64,000 nt of DNA from NCBI GenBank assembly GCA_902535165.1, contig CACASE010000002.1, forward strand, positions 1 through 64,000. The letters are read 5' to 3'. A program made the translations under genes and the position numbers. Origin of the DNA: an uncultured Bacteroidota bacterium (lineage in GTDB: Bacteria; Bacteroidota; Bacteroidia; Flavobacteriales; Flavobacteriaceae). The notes under the pieces are model-generated. The model saw only the letters and a list, made by a program, of their open reading frames with translations. It did not search any database and was not told where the DNA came from. Below are positions 55,901 through 64,000 of this stretch, one piece after another (the first letter of the stretch is position 1; each line of letters opens with the position of its first letter).

Positions 55901-55989
55901 TCTGAAACAGAACCAGTTATTGAACCTTCTTGAGCGGTCACTGTAAAAAACCCTATAAGCAATAGGAAGTTTAATATTTGACGTTTCAT
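52945..55989 (-). CDS. susC: SusC/RagA family TonB-dependent outer-membrane transporter
   Basis: A 1014-residue outer-membrane protein. Signal peptide 1-19; carboxypeptidase-D-like N-terminal domain about 22-95 (GSITGSVSDAINNDPLPGVNV at its start); plug domain about 115-225 with the SusC-type VVVLGYVSQKASNISGAVS and DPLVIVDGI motifs; then a 22-stranded barrel ending in aromatic VGLNVKF. It imports glucan oligosaccharides with SusD, powered by TonB. It is the first gene of the PUL operon, with a palindrome 32-51 nt upstream. Confidence 0.96.
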   Translation of the reverse strand: MKRQILNFLLLIGFFTVTAQEGSITGSVSDAINNDPLPGVNVVVKNTNNGTNTDFNGNFSLDGVNNGDILVFSYLGFKTLEYTVSDSFNISISLEEDVEALEQVVVLGYVSQKASNISGAVSTVGGDDVEKLKPVRMEDALQGLPGVNMFSNGSPGSKPTVIIRGVTSYTGNDPLVIVDGINQSLDDMNSLEPSDIESISVLKDASTTALYGVKGGNGVIVITTKSGSRNQEAKFSFNTSYGEQSPEKTIGVLNATEYAAILNEMSLTSGGGLIYSDLSGLGYGTDWQKEIFRIDAPIISNNISVSGGTNNSSYFLSAGFLGQEGIIHGGDKQFFDRSTFRANFDTDLSSKLNMKISNRYTNIKDSGLGDIIFNALNMSPTTPVYADDGSYAISNIITQEIKNPVAQISNSYGAGNTNSISGKFELQYDLLKDLKITSRLGYTYVNITSKGFNPYQFYGVGHNATNANADLSPITSTDADGNVTQTWNSVNESKTTYFNYTYDINASYNFSIDDNNFNVFAGFQIAKNTGNQVSGSKVGVPFNSWTFADLSSATGPQDEESTGSFQFVGRSVSMIARAEYDYNEKYLASVTVRRDGSTSFGQNNKFGIFPSASLGWVASNEDFFNSNAINFLKIRASYGSVGNDNASSQFGTITTFPKYTFGGNIITGSALDGIPNLDVSWENQEQTNIGFDLRMFDSNVSLTVDYYKKTVDDLLFNPTLSLYLGTPNYPSANIGKTETSGFDVNLGFKSDQSKDISFQTNISFTTADNLVKEIANGDKYIWGAGYGIPYNNLVRFQEGESPGIFWGYLADGIFQNQSEIDNHATQPNAQPGDIRFVDVNGDGVVNADDRTKIGDPFGDFSLGWNLNLNVYNFDLSVTTYGLFGNDIFRGYERNLNYTNKPVSVLARWTGEGTSNFEPRATFVDSNNNVRPSTRYVEDGSYFKIKNVQLGYNFNVTNSKVLDAVRLYLQGKNLMTFTDYTGYDPEMSYGVLDTGIDRGNYPSPRTVSVGLNVKF

Positions 55990-56020
55990 ATATTTTATTT
56001 AATTGATTAGTTCGTACAAA

Positions 56021-56040
56021 TTACTATGCGTGCATAGTAA
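56021..56040. promoter_or_regulatory. Perfect palindrome, candidate operator of the PUL
   Basis: TTACTATGC-GT-GCATAGTAA: 9-bp perfect arms with a 2-bp centre, centred 42 nt upstream of the susC ATG and just downstream of the possible -7 element. Size and symmetry fit binding by a dimeric repressor such as LacI or GntR types; no such regulator gene is in the window. Confidence 0.5.
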
Positions 56041-56110
56041 TTTTGATGTGTAAATATATAAAAAATATTATGCCTGAATAATAAATTTTTAAGATTTTTT
56101 TTTTTAAAAA

Positions 56111-56253
56111 AATGTACATTAAAAAAAGGGCTTCATATTTAAAATATTGAGGAAATTTAAAATTAATAAATGATATTTTTCGATAATAATAAAATTAGAT
56201 ATTATAAATAAGATATTCTCAAAAAAAAAAATTAGTTTTTGGAAATGTACATT
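56111..56253. repeat. Two copies of the 10-bp palindrome AATGTACATT
   Basis: AATGTACATT occurs at 56111-56120 and 56244-56253, 133 bp apart, both between the symporter stop and susC. Each copy is self-complementary. They may be weak regulatory sites; in AT-rich DNA chance remains possible. Confidence 0.35.
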
Positions 56254-56262
56254 CTACTTATA

Positions 56263-57948
56263 TTACCAAAAAAATGCATATAAAAAGGCGGTAATAATAC
56301 AAATAACAAAAGCTGAAATGTTGAATGTAGGGCTTGTACTAAAAAGTTTTTTAGTGATATTAATTCCTTTTGGATCATCTGCATTTCCTTCCACTTTGCT
56401 AACTATAAAAATTATAAACATCGTTGCCAAACATGTAATTAACATTTGATTCATAAAAGGAATGTTATGATTAAATAATGCTAAACTTGACCAACCATTT
56501 GGGCCTACTTTAAAATACATGGCTATTGGAATTGAGGAAATAACACCCCAGATAGCTCCATTGTTACTAGCTTTTTTATAAAATAACCCCATTAGAAAAA
56601 CAGCAAGTATTCCAGGGCTAACAACTCCAGTATATTCTTGTATGTATTGAAAAACTTGGCCTAAACTTTTCAATTGTGGAGCTATTATTATCGCAATAAT
56701 TAATGCAACTAGACCAGCAACTCTACCAACTTTTACTAAAGATTTGTCATCTGCATTTTTATTTATTATGGACTTATAAATATCCATTGTAAAAATTGTA
56801 GAAGTTGAATTCACCATTGATGCAAGTGAAGAAACAATCGCAGCAGCAAGCGCAGCTAAAATCAATCCTTTTAATCCTACAGGGATAACTTCTTTTATTA
56901 ACCAAGGTGCAGCATTATCATTAACAATTGATCCACTTGCTCCTATAAATCCTTGATCAAGTGATTCTGTAGCTAAAGTTCCTGACGCATCTAAATTCAT
57001 AACGTAAACAATTATACCTGGTAAAACAACAAATATTGGTATAAGAAGTTTTAAAAATGCGGCGAATGCGATACCTTTTTGCCCCTCCTCTAAACTTTTA
57101 GCAGCTAGTGTTCTTTGAATTATATATTGATTAAAACCCCAGTAATATAAATTCGCAACCCACATTCCTCCAATTAGCACTGCCAATCCTGGTAAATCAA
57201 ACCAGGCATCATTACCGTTTGGAGTTATAATTTCTCCTTTTGACAGAATCATTGAAAATCTTTCAGGGACTGTTTCATAAACATATCTTAAACCATCTAA
57301 TGCAGATCCGCCGTCAGCAAGATTAACTAAAGCAAAATATGTCATCATTAGTCCACCAAATATCAAAACAATAACTTGAACCACATCAGTCCAAGCTACG
57401 GCTGCTAGACCACCCCACAATGAGTATGCAGCAGCAAACAATGCTAAACCTATAATTGCATTTATAAGAATTGAACCATCTCCAGTTCCCATCACAGTAT
57501 CTAAAGCAAGTCCACCCAAATAGAGAACAGTGGTAAGATTTACGAAAACAAATAATGCTATCCAAAAAATTGCCAAAATTGTTTTTAATTCTGTGCTAAA
57601 TCTTTTTTCGATAAATTCAGGAATTGTATACAATCCTTTTTCAATAAAAATTGGTAAAAAATATTTTCCTACTATTAGCAAGGTAATAGCAGCCATCCAC
57701 TCATATGATGCAATAGCTAATCCAAGAGCAAAACCTGATCCTGACATTCCTATAAATTGCTCGGCAGAAATATTTGCAGCAATTAATGAAGCTCCAATAG
57801 CCCACCACGGTAAAGACTTCCCAGCTAAGAAATAGTCCTCAGCGCTTTTTACTTTCCCTTTCTTTTCTCTTGAAACATATAAGCCTATGAACAGTATCAA
57901 TAGACAGTATCCAGAAAAAACTATTATATCAGTGTTAGAAATGTTCAT
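56263..57948 (-). CDS. Sodium:solute symporter (SSS/SGLT family), probable glucose uptake
   Basis: A 561-residue inner-membrane protein with about fourteen predicted helices. It opens with a helix followed by AEDYFLAGKSLPWWAIGASLIAANISAEQFIGMSG, the classic SSF signature in two parts, and later has AALAAAIVSSLASMVNSTSTIFTMDIYK, the sodium-site region of SGLT-type carriers. The ATG at 57948 is chosen; a longer frame to 58023 would overlap the divergent gene. Its place beside the PUL suggests import of glucose released by GH3, which is inference. Confidence 0.9.
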   Translation of the reverse strand: MNISNTDIIVFSGYCLLILFIGLYVSREKKGKVKSAEDYFLAGKSLPWWAIGASLIAANISAEQFIGMSGSGFALGLAIASYEWMAAITLLIVGKYFLPIFIEKGLYTIPEFIEKRFSTELKTILAIFWIALFVFVNLTTVLYLGGLALDTVMGTGDGSILINAIIGLALFAAAYSLWGGLAAVAWTDVVQVIVLIFGGLMMTYFALVNLADGGSALDGLRYVYETVPERFSMILSKGEIITPNGNDAWFDLPGLAVLIGGMWVANLYYWGFNQYIIQRTLAAKSLEEGQKGIAFAAFLKLLIPIFVVLPGIIVYVMNLDASGTLATESLDQGFIGASGSIVNDNAAPWLIKEVIPVGLKGLILAALAAAIVSSLASMVNSTSTIFTMDIYKSIINKNADDKSLVKVGRVAGLVALIIAIIIAPQLKSLGQVFQYIQEYTGVVSPGILAVFLMGLFYKKASNNGAIWGVISSIPIAMYFKVGPNGWSSLALFNHNIPFMNQMLITCLATMFIIFIVSKVEGNADDPKGINITKKLFSTSPTFNISAFVICIITAFLYAFFW

Positions 57949-57961
57949 AATATCAAAATAA

Positions 57962-57969
57962 TATATTTG
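57962..57969 (+). promoter_or_regulatory. Candidate -7 element of the Rieske-photolyase operon
   Basis: TATATTTG matches TAnnTTTG exactly, 36 nt before the ATG at 58006; TTA lies 24 nt upstream in the symporter coding start. The divergent symporter gene begins only 57 bp away, so the two promoters must overlap. Confidence 0.4.
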
Positions 57970-58005
57970 GCATAAGAATTGTTTAATCTTAGTAAATCTC
58001 GTAGA

Positions 58006-58512
58006 ATGAATAGAAAAAACCAAAATAAAAGAAGAGAATTTTTAAACAATGTTTGTCCTACTGTAGCCCTAGCTTTCATGGGTGTTACCATGCTTGAAGC
58101 TTGCTCATCAGGTGGTGATGATAGTGATATGGGTGGAGGCAGTAACAATGGAGGTGGAGGCAATAATAATGGAGGGAATGACACTGGATACACTAAGAAC
58201 GGAAATGACATTACGATTAATCTTAATCACTCAAGTTTTAGTGGTTTACATAGTAATGGATGGTTCAACTTACATCAAGAAAAAATTCTATTATTAAAAG
58301 TTAGTTCCACATCTTATCGTGCTTTTACCGGTTCATGTCCTCATCAGGGCACTCATACAGCTTGGTCATATAATGGATCATCTGGCGAATTCGTTTGTGG
58401 TCAGCATGGAAATAGCTACAAAACTGATTGCTCGACATCTGGTGTTGGAGGTGTACTTAAGTGCTATACTACAACTCTCTCTGGGTCAAGTTTAAAAGTT
58501 ACCAAGTCATAA
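58006..58512 (+). CDS. Rieske [2Fe-2S] lipoprotein with Tat signal
   Basis: A 168-residue exported iron-sulfur protein. The N-terminus has the twin-arginine signal KRREFL (Arg9-Arg10), a hydrophobic stretch, and lipobox MLEAC (Cys33), followed by a Gly/Asn-rich linker (35-62). The Rieske ligands are C-P-H (Cys111, His113) and C-x2-H (Cys131, His134); the extra disulfide cysteines of cytochrome bc1 Rieske proteins are missing at the usual places. It probably transfers electrons on the periplasmic side. It is 13 bp upstream of the photolyase gene. ATG at 58006 is chosen over TTG at 57979. Confidence 0.88.
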   Translation: MNRKNQNKRREFLNNVCPTVALAFMGVTMLEACSSGGDDSDMGGGSNNGGGGNNNGGNDTGYTKNGNDITINLNHSSFSGLHSNGWFNLHQEKILLLKVSSTSYRAFTGSCPHQGTHTAWSYNGSSGEFVCGQHGNSYKTDCSTSGVGGVLKCYTTTLSGSSLKVTKS

Positions 58513-58525
58513 CTTAAAGTATAAA

Positions 58526-59995
58526 ATGTCAAAACCAATAATTAATCTTTATTGGTTCAAAAGGGATTTAAGAATTATCGATAATGTTCCTCTCCAAATG
58601 TCATGCGATGATGAATATCCTACTCTTTTATTTTATCTCTTTGAACCTATACTTCTAAATGATTTACATCATTCTCAAAGGCATTGGACTTTTATAACTG
58701 AGTCTATTATTGACATAAATAGTGACTTATATAAATATAAAACAAAAGTTCACTGCTATAAGCTTGATGCAATCAACTTTTTAAAAAAAGTCAATAAATA
58801 TTTTACAATCAATAAGATTTTCTCTCACACAGAGACTGGTATTGGGGTTACTTATAAAAGAGATTTAGAGGTTTCTCATTTTTGTAAAAAAAATAAAATA
58901 AAGTGGCATGAAGAAATAAGAAATGGTGTATTTAGAGGAAGATCAAATCGTAATAATTGGATTAACGATTGGAAAAATTATATGCAACATAATATTGTCG
59001 ATTTGGATTGCGATAAAAATGATTTTTGCAACATAAGTGATAAGCTTATTAAAACAGTAGAAATTAAACCAAATAATGATAATAAAGTTATTCAAAAAGG
59101 TGGTACAACAGAGGGTTTAAAATATCTGAAATCTTTCTTGAATGATAGATTTAAGAATTATCAAAATAATATTAGTAAGCCAATGAAATCTCGAACAAGT
59201 TGTTCTCGCTTATCACCCTATTTCGCCTGGGGAAACCTTTCCACAAGATATGTATGGCAATTAGCTAAAAATGAGATTTCAAGGGGTAAATCTAGATTTC
59301 ATCTTAATTCATTTACTTCACGACTGAGATGGCAAGCTCACTTTATTCAAAAATTTGAAATGGAATCAGATATTGAATTCAGAAGTATAAATAAAGGTTT
59401 TGAAAAATTTAAAAAAAAGGTAAATAATAAGTTTATTTCTGCTTGGAAAAAAGGAGAAACAGGTTATCCATTAGTTGATGCTAGCATGAGATGTTTAATT
59501 TCAACTGGATATGTAAATTTCAGGATGAGAGCTCTATTAGTTTCGTTTTTAACACATCACCTATGGCAACCTTGGCAAGAGGGAGTAATACACCTGGCAT
59601 CACTTTTCTTAGATTTTGAGCCTGGAATTCATTACCCACAATTTCAAATGCAGGCAGGTGAGACTGGAATTAATATGATCAGAATTTACAATCCTGTTAA
59701 AAATTCATTCGAACATGATAAAGATGGTGAATTCATAAAAAAATGGGTTCCAGAACTTCGAAATCTTCCCACTGAACTAATTCACAAACCATGGGAAATA
59801 AATTTGTTTGAAAAAAACGAATTTAATTTTGAAATTGGCAAAAACTATCCTGCAAGAATAGTAGATATAAGTAAAACATATTCCTTTGCATCAAAATCTT
59901 TATGGGATATGAGAAAAGACAGTCAGGTTAAATTGGAGTCTGCCAGAGTTTTAAATAGGCATACTAATCCGAACAGAAAAGCATTTCAAGATTAA
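58526..59995 (+). CDS. Deoxyribodipyrimidine photolyase/cryptochrome family flavoprotein
   Basis: A 489-residue protein with the N-terminal antenna-binding alpha/beta domain ([13 protein letters not shown] at 9-21) and the C-terminal FAD domain: [18 protein letters not shown] near 230-247, [34 protein letters not shown] near 314-335, and [23 protein letters not shown]. The segment [21 protein letters not shown] replaces the usual DGDLASNNGGWQW of class I CPD photolyases, so it may belong to another subclass. Light-driven DNA repair is likely but cannot be separated from a sensory role. Shares an operon with the Rieske gene. Confidence 0.87.
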   Translation: MSKPIINLYWFKRDLRIIDNVPLQMSCDDEYPTLLFYLFEPILLNDLHHSQRHWTFITESIIDINSDLYKYKTKVHCYKLDAINFLKKVNKYFTINKIFSHTETGIGVTYKRDLEVSHFCKKNKIKWHEEIRNGVFRGRSNRNNWINDWKNYMQHNIVDLDCDKNDFCNISDKLIKTVEIKPNNDNKVIQKGGTTEGLKYLKSFLNDRFKNYQNNISKPMKSRTSCSRLSPYFAWGNLSTRYVWQLAKNEISRGKSRFHLNSFTSRLRWQAHFIQKFEMESDIEFRSINKGFEKFKKKVNNKFISAWKKGETGYPLVDASMRCLISTGYVNFRMRALLVSFLTHHLWQPWQEGVIHLASLFLDFEPGIHYPQFQMQAGETGINMIRIYNPVKNSFEHDKDGEFIKKWVPELRNLPTELIHKPWEINLFEKNEFNFEIGKNYPARIVDISKTYSFASKSLWDMRKDSQVKLESARVLNRHTNPNRKAFQD

Positions 59996-60001
59996 TAATT
60001 G

Positions 60002-60073
60002 TAGCCCCACTAGGAATCGAACCTAGATCTAAAGTTTAGGAAACTTTTGTTCTATCCATTGAACTACAGGGCC
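60002..60073 (-). tRNA. tRNA-Arg (anticodon CCT)
   Basis: A 72-nt cloverleaf on the minus strand, 5' end at 60073. Acceptor GGCCCTG pairs with TGGGGCT with three G-U pairs; anticodon stem AAAGT/ACTTT encloses TTCCTAA with anticodon CCU, reading AGG; the T arm is CTAGGTTCGATTCCTAG. CCA is not encoded. It lies 5 bp below the add stop and is probably processed from the add transcript. Confidence 0.93.
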
Positions 60074-60078
60074 ATAAA

Positions 60079-61071
60079 TTAATATGAGCTTTCAACAATA
60101 TTTCTAAGTTTATTTTTAATTTTTTCTGATGCAAAAGAATGCTTAATCGCCTCTAAATTGCTTTTCTTGATTTTTTCTAAATCCCAATTAAATTCATTTT
60201 TAGCAATAAGATATTCTAAACTTAAATTGGTATCTGAGATTGTTCTTCCATCTGTATTTAAGCTTAAAGAAATTGATGAATTAAAAAGTTTATTAAGTGG
60301 ATGCTTAGAAAAAGAATCATATGTCTTTGTTTTTATATTGCTACTCAGGCATATTTCTAGATGATATTTATTTTTAGACAAAAAAATCATTAAATCCTTG
60401 TCTTCTATGCATCTGACACCATGTCCAATTCTAACAGCATGAAGTTTTTCTATAGTCTCCCAAATACTTTCTGATCCTTTTGCTTCACCAGCATGAGCTG
60501 TAATATTCAACTTATTTTCTTTAGCATAGTTAAAGGCATCCAAATGATTTTCTAGGGAATATCCTGCTTCATCTGCTGCAATATCAAAACCAACAACACC
60601 CTTTGATGAAAATTCTTTAACTAATTTGATTGTTTCCATACTTTGTTCATTAGAATAATGCCTTAATGTACATAGTATTAATCCATAATCAATATTATAT
60701 TTTTTAGAACTTAAACGTGCTGATTCACAAACAATATGCATAACTTTTTCAGGATCTAATCCTTTCTCACAATGAAGTAAAGGCGCAAATCTTATTTCAC
60801 AATAAATTACGTTGTCATCTTTTAACTGCTTGAACAAATCCTCAATAATTAGCTCTAAATTATCTTTAGTTTGCATAAGCTCAATTGCTTTATCAGCACA
60901 ACTTATATATTCACTTAATGAATAGCAATTTGGACTAGCTTTAAATGATTTTTTATATATATCATGGGTTATATTGGGATCAATGATCTTAACTACATCA
61001 AAGCTCAAACAGCAATCTAAATGTAAGTGCAATTCAATTTTTGGAAATTTATTAAAACTACTTATTTGCAT
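60079..61071 (-). CDS. add: Adenosine deaminase
   Basis: Hydrolyses adenosine to inosine in purine salvage. The 330-residue zinc enzyme shows the metal ligands His15 and His17 (ELHLHLD), His193 with catalytic Glu196 (TAHAGEAKG), His217 (RIGHGVR) and Asp274 ([11 protein letters not shown]). The TDxRTIS form is common in bacterial adenosine deaminases. The ATG at 61071 lies inside the last codons of queG (14-bp overlap), so the genes are co-transcribed. Confidence 0.93.
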   Translation of the reverse strand: MQISSFNKFPKIELHLHLDCCLSFDVVKIIDPNITHDIYKKSFKASPNCYSLSEYISCADKAIELMQTKDNLELIIEDLFKQLKDDNVIYCEIRFAPLLHCEKGLDPEKVMHIVCESARLSSKKYNIDYGLILCTLRHYSNEQSMETIKLVKEFSSKGVVGFDIAADEAGYSLENHLDAFNYAKENKLNITAHAGEAKGSESIWETIEKLHAVRIGHGVRCIEDKDLMIFLSKNKYHLEICLSSNIKTKTYDSFSKHPLNKLFNSSISLSLNTDGRTISDTNLSLEYLIAKNEFNWDLEKIKKSNLEAIKHSFASEKIKNKLRNIVESSY

Positions 61072-61984
61072 ATTGAATATTCCTTTTTAAGCCTTGATAT
61101 TTTGTTCTTTTAATTGGACTTTCTTTGAAAACAACCTTAAAAACCTCATCTGTAAGTTCAATCCAATCTTTTTTAGTATAGTTTATTAATTCTTGTCTAG
61201 GTTTTAGTAGTGGATCATTATTAGGTTTTGAAAAACTATTCCAAGGACAAACATCTTGACAAATATCACAACCAAATATCCAATTTTTAAAATCTTCATT
61301 TAGATTATCTGGTAATTTATCTTTCAATTCAATTGTGAAATATGAAATACATTTTGATGCATCTATTTTGTATGGTTCATATAAAGCATCAGTGGGACAA
61401 GAATCTAAACAGGCTGTACACGACCCACAATGATCCTTAATTTCATGATCGTAATCTAATTCAATATCAACAATAATTTCAGCGATAAAAAAAAATGATC
61501 CTGTTTTCTTACTAATTAAATTTGTATTTTTCCCAATCCAGCCCAAACCACTTTTTTTTGCCCAAGCTCTTTCTAGAATTGGAGCTGAATCTACAAATAC
61601 TCTTCCGTCGATATGTCCAATTTCATTTCTCATTTCGTTAAGGAGTGTTTTTAATTTTTTCTTAATAATAAAATGATAATCTTTACCGTATGCATATTTT
61701 GATATTTTGAAATTATTATCATTGTTAATTTTTGTACTTGGATAATAATTATATAATAATGAAATTACACTTTTAGAACCTTCTACTAATTTGGCTGTAT
61801 CCATTCTTTTATCAAAATTTCTTTCCATATATGACATTTTTCCATGATAATTATTTTTAAGCCATTTTTCGAATCTATTTACTTCATCTTTCAAGAAACC
61901 CGATTTTGAAATGCCACAAGAAATAAATCCTAAATCAATAGCTTTATTTTTAATAAAATCTGTATAATAAGATTGAAGTTTCAC
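61058..61984 (-). CDS. queG: Epoxyqueuosine reductase
   Basis: Last step of queuosine synthesis in tRNA, a cobalamin-dependent reduction. The 308-residue protein has the catalytic Asp132 region ([25 protein letters not shown], spanning 129-153) and two ferredoxin-like [4Fe-4S] clusters: Cys186, 189, 192, 196 ([11 protein letters not shown]) and Cys212, 239, 242, 246 (CDICQDVC). Shorter than E. coli QueG (379) because the C-terminal HEAT-repeat region is lacking, as in other Bacteroidota. The start is GTG at 61984. Confidence 0.94.
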   Translation of the reverse strand: MKLQSYYTDFIKNKAIDLGFISCGISKSGFLKDEVNRFEKWLKNNYHGKMSYMERNFDKRMDTAKLVEGSKSVISLLYNYYPSTKINNDNNFKISKYAYGKDYHFIIKKKLKTLLNEMRNEIGHIDGRVFVDSAPILERAWAKKSGLGWIGKNTNLISKKTGSFFFIAEIIVDIELDYDHEIKDHCGSCTACLDSCPTDALYEPYKIDASKCISYFTIELKDKLPDNLNEDFKNWIFGCDICQDVCPWNSFSKPNNDPLLKPRQELINYTKKDWIELTDEVFKVVFKESPIKRTKYQGLKRNIQYANK

Positions 61985-61993
61985 AATAAATAA

Positions 61994-63019
61994 CTAATCA
62001 AATAAGTCTTTTTGATTATTTGTAATATCTATATCTAAATGTTTATATGCTTTTTTAGTCACTTGTCTTCCTCTAGGTGTTCTGATCAAAAATCCCTCTT
62101 GAATAAGAAATGGCTCATACACTTCCTCAATTGTTTCAGCAGTCTCGGAAACTGCAGTTGATAATGTACTTATGCCAACAGGCTGTCCATTAAATTTTTT
62201 TATTAATGTACTAAGGATTTTATTATCCATCTCATCCAGTCCAAATTTATCAACATTTAAAGATTTTAGAGCATACTTTGTAATTTCAAGATCAATATTT
62301 CCATCTCCTTTAATTTGAGCAAAATCACGAACTCTTCTGAGTAATGAATTACAAATTCTTGGTGTTCCTCTGCTTCTTCCAGCTATCTCATTAGATGCAT
62401 CAGAATCGATTTTAATATTTAAAATATCAGCACTTCTATCAATAATTGATGATAAAACGTTAACATTATAATATTCCAATCTATTATTTATACCAAATCT
62501 AGCTCTCATTGGAGCAGTTAATAATCCAGACCTCGTTGTAGCTCCAATAAGCGTAAAGTCATTCAAATTAATTTGGACAGATCTTGCATTTGGACCAGAC
62601 TCAATCATTATGTCAATTTTATAGTCCTCCATTGCTGAATACAAGTACTCCTCAACAACAGGTGATAGTCTATGAATTTCATCAATGAATAAAACATCTC
62701 TACTTTCCAAACTTGTTAATAATCCTGCTAAATCACCAGGCTTATCAATAACTGGACCTGATGAAACTTTTAATGATACTCCCAGCTCCTCAGCAAGGAT
62801 ATGAGCTAGTGTAGTTTTTCCTAAACCTGGGGGGCCATGCAAAAGCGTGTGATCAAGGGCCTCAGATCTTTCATTAGCTGCTTGAACGAAAATCTTCAGG
62901 TTTTCAATAACCTGGGTTTGACCATTAAAATCTAAGAAGGATAAAGGTCTTAATGCCTTGTCAATTTCTAATTCATCATTGTTGAAGTTATCTTTAGATG
63001 GATCAAGATTTTCATTCAT
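61994..63019 (-). CDS. ruvB: Holliday junction branch migration helicase RuvB
   Basis: AAA+ motor that drives branch migration with RuvA. The 341-residue protein has [13 protein letters not shown] near the start, Walker [14 protein letters not shown] near 62-74, [11 protein letters not shown] (Walker B), [16 protein letters not shown] (sensor 1 region) and a C-terminal winged helix ([12 protein letters not shown]). ATG at 63019 is chosen over TTG at 63025. First gene of the ruvB-queG-add-tRNA-Arg unit. Confidence 0.96.
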   Translation of the reverse strand: MNENLDPSKDNFNNDELEIDKALRPLSFLDFNGQTQVIENLKIFVQAANERSEALDHTLLHGPPGLGKTTLAHILAEELGVSLKVSSGPVIDKPGDLAGLLTSLESRDVLFIDEIHRLSPVVEEYLYSAMEDYKIDIMIESGPNARSVQINLNDFTLIGATTRSGLLTAPMRARFGINNRLEYYNVNVLSSIIDRSADILNIKIDSDASNEIAGRSRGTPRICNSLLRRVRDFAQIKGDGNIDLEITKYALKSLNVDKFGLDEMDNKILSTLIKKFNGQPVGISTLSTAVSETAETIEEVYEPFLIQEGFLIRTPRGRQVTKKAYKHLDIDITNNQKDLFD

Positions 63020-63074
63020 AATCAAATATAGTTAAAACATAATTTAACTAATTGATCTTAGAAATTAGTTAGAA

Positions 63075-64000
63075 TTAATGTTCTGTAATCTTCTCTCCTT
63101 TGGCAATTGGTACAGATTGAGGAACAAAATCTTCTTCTTTTCCTGGCTTACTATAATCGTATGCCCATCTAAAAACTTGTGGTATTTTTCCTGGCCAGTT
63201 ACCATGCATGTGTTCGACTGGTGCTGTCCATTCTAATGTATTAGATTTCCAAGGATTTTGCTCAGCTTTTTTCCCATAATACATACTGTAGAAGAAATTA
63301 AATAAAAACACTAATTGAGCTAATCCAGCAATTAAGGCAAATACAGTTATTAATACATTAATATCTGCTAAATCATCAAAATAAGGAAAAGCAGTGTTAG
63401 TGTAATATCTTCTTGGAAGACCTGCCATACCAACAAAATGCATAGGGAAAAATATACCATATGCGCCAATAGCTGTAATCCAAAAATGAATATATCCAAG
63501 TGATTTATTCATCATTCTTCCATATAATCTTGGAAACCAATGATATACTCCGGCAAACAGGCCGTACAATGCAGAAATACCCATTACTAAATGAAAGTGA
63601 GCAACAACAAAATAAGTGTCATGAACATTAATATCAAGAGCACTGTCACCTAAAATAATTCCCGTTAGACCACCAGTTATAAATGTTGATACCAATCCAA
63701 TTGAAAATAACATAGCTGGGTTAAGTTGCAGATTACCCTTCCAAAGCGTAGCTATGTAGTTAAAGGCCTTTACTGCAGATGGAATTGCAATTAGTAATGT
63801 TGTAAATGTAAAAACTGATCCCAAAAATGGATTCATTCCTGTAATAAACATGTGGTGTCCCCAAACAATTGTTGATAAAAATGCAATTGCAAGAATTGAA
63901 GCGACCATCGCTCTATATCCAAATATTGGTTTTCTAGCATGTGTAGCAATAATTTCGGAGGTTATCCCCAGTGCAGGTAATAATACAATATAAACCTCAG
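63075..64000 (-). CDS. Cytochrome c oxidase subunit I (C-terminal part; N-terminus outside the window)
   Basis: The frame stays open from the stop at 63075 to the right edge. The visible 308 residues begin EVYIVLPALGITSEIIATHA, the end of the HPEVY motif with the Tyr crosslinked to a CuB ligand, and continue with VWGHHMF (two CuB histidines), DTYFVVAHFHLVMG (haem ligands) and several membrane helices. This is a heme-copper oxidase core subunit. It lies 55 bp upstream of ruvB, the order seen in many flavobacteria. Confidence 0.93.
   Translation of the reverse strand, partial: EVYIVLLPALGITSEIIATHARKPIFGYRAMVASILAIAFLSTIVWGHHMFITGMNPFLGSVFTFTTLLIAIPSAVKAFNYIATLWKGNLQLNPAMLFSIGLVSTFITGGLTGIILGDSALDINVHDTYFVVAHFHLVMGISALYGLFAGVYHWFPRLYGRMMNKSLGYIHFWITAIGAYGIFFPMHFVGMAGLPRRYYTNTAFPYFDDLADINVLITVFALIAGLAQLVFLFNFFYSMYYGKKAEQNPWKSNTLEWTAPVEHMHGNWPGKIPQVFRWAYDYSKPGKEEDFVPQSVPIAKGEKITEH

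Larger units (their letters stand above)
55990..56262. other. Intergenic leader of the PUL with palindromes
   Basis: This 273-bp AT-rich region separates the symporter stop from the susC start. It has no credible gene. It contains a perfect 20-bp palindrome (56021-56040), two copies of AATGTACATT (56111-56120, 56244-56253) and a possible -7 element TATATTTA on the minus strand at about 56051-56058. Promoter and operators for the PUL most likely lie here. Confidence 0.6.

Noticed and set aside
1-64000. Insertion sequences, prophage, CRISPR-Cas, toxin-antitoxin or restriction systems
   Set aside because: None of the proteins shows transposase, integrase, Cas, toxin or methylase motifs, and no array of repeats was seen.

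Overview
The window reads as a chromosomal segment of a low-GC, marine-type flavobacterium (Bacteroidota, Flavobacteriia). Evidence from the sequence: strongly AT-rich DNA, SusC/SusD proteins, a type IX secretion (T9SS) C-terminal sorting domain, TAnnTTTG-like -7 promoter elements, Bacteroidota-style MetG, Mfd and L25 proteins, and an algal beta-glucan utilisation locus. Genus and species cannot be fixed from the sequence alone. Several genes appear to start with TTG or GTG.

Region 1 (1-24670) is a large surface-polysaccharide (capsule or O-antigen type) locus built around the Wzx/Wzy pathway. A left block on the minus strand (1-5821) holds a partial glycosyltransferase, a flippase, UDP-glucose dehydrogenase, GDP-mannose dehydratase, GDP-fucose synthase and a short nucleotide-sugar dehydrogenase. 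A small winged-helix regulator with a degenerate nucleotidyltransferase-like domain (5962-6468) is followed by a lipoprotein/Wzi-type pair on the plus strand (6586-8936). The main assembly operon runs on the minus strand from a Wza-like multi-SLBB export protein (start 19338) through Wzz, a second flippase, GT2, a Wzy-like polymerase and three GT4 enzymes (to 8933). A DUF3575-like protein and the dTDP-rhamnose genes rmlACDB follow on the plus strand, then the initiating polyprenyl glycosylphosphotransferase on the minus strand.

Region 2 (24715-40436) is mostly housekeeping: tRNA-Leu(CAA), prs, rplY, pth, ribF, serS, rsmA, mgtE, a 2-hydroxyacid dehydrogenase, an ArsC-like reductase, aspartate kinase, a GNAT acetyltransferase, mfd, an ACT-type protein and a short metG.

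Region 3 (40442-57948) is a polysaccharide utilisation locus (PUL), all on the minus strand: SusC, SusD, two PKD-containing surface glycan-binding lipoproteins, a GH16 lipoprotein, a GH3 lipoprotein, a multidomain GH5 enzyme with a T9SS signal, two further lipoproteins, and upstream a sodium:solute symporter. The enzyme set fits laminarin (beta-1,3/1,6-glucan): GH16 and GH5 would cut at the surface, SusCD would import oligosaccharides, GH3 would release glucose and the symporter could take it up. The smaller binding protein and the N-terminal half of the GH16 enzyme are clear paralogues sharing an uncharacterised module of about 160 residues. A strong imperfect hairpin separates the binding/transport genes from the enzyme genes, and a perfect 20-bp palindrome sits just upstream of susC.

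Region 4 (58006-64000) has a Rieske lipoprotein with a twin-arginine signal and a photolyase/cryptochrome on the plus strand, then on the minus strand ruvB, queG, add and tRNA-Arg(CCU), and the end of a cytochrome c oxidase subunit I gene that runs off the right edge.

No rRNA, CRISPR array, insertion sequence or prophage was seen. No intergenic stretch exceeds 300 bases; the longest (55990-56262) is described as a feature.
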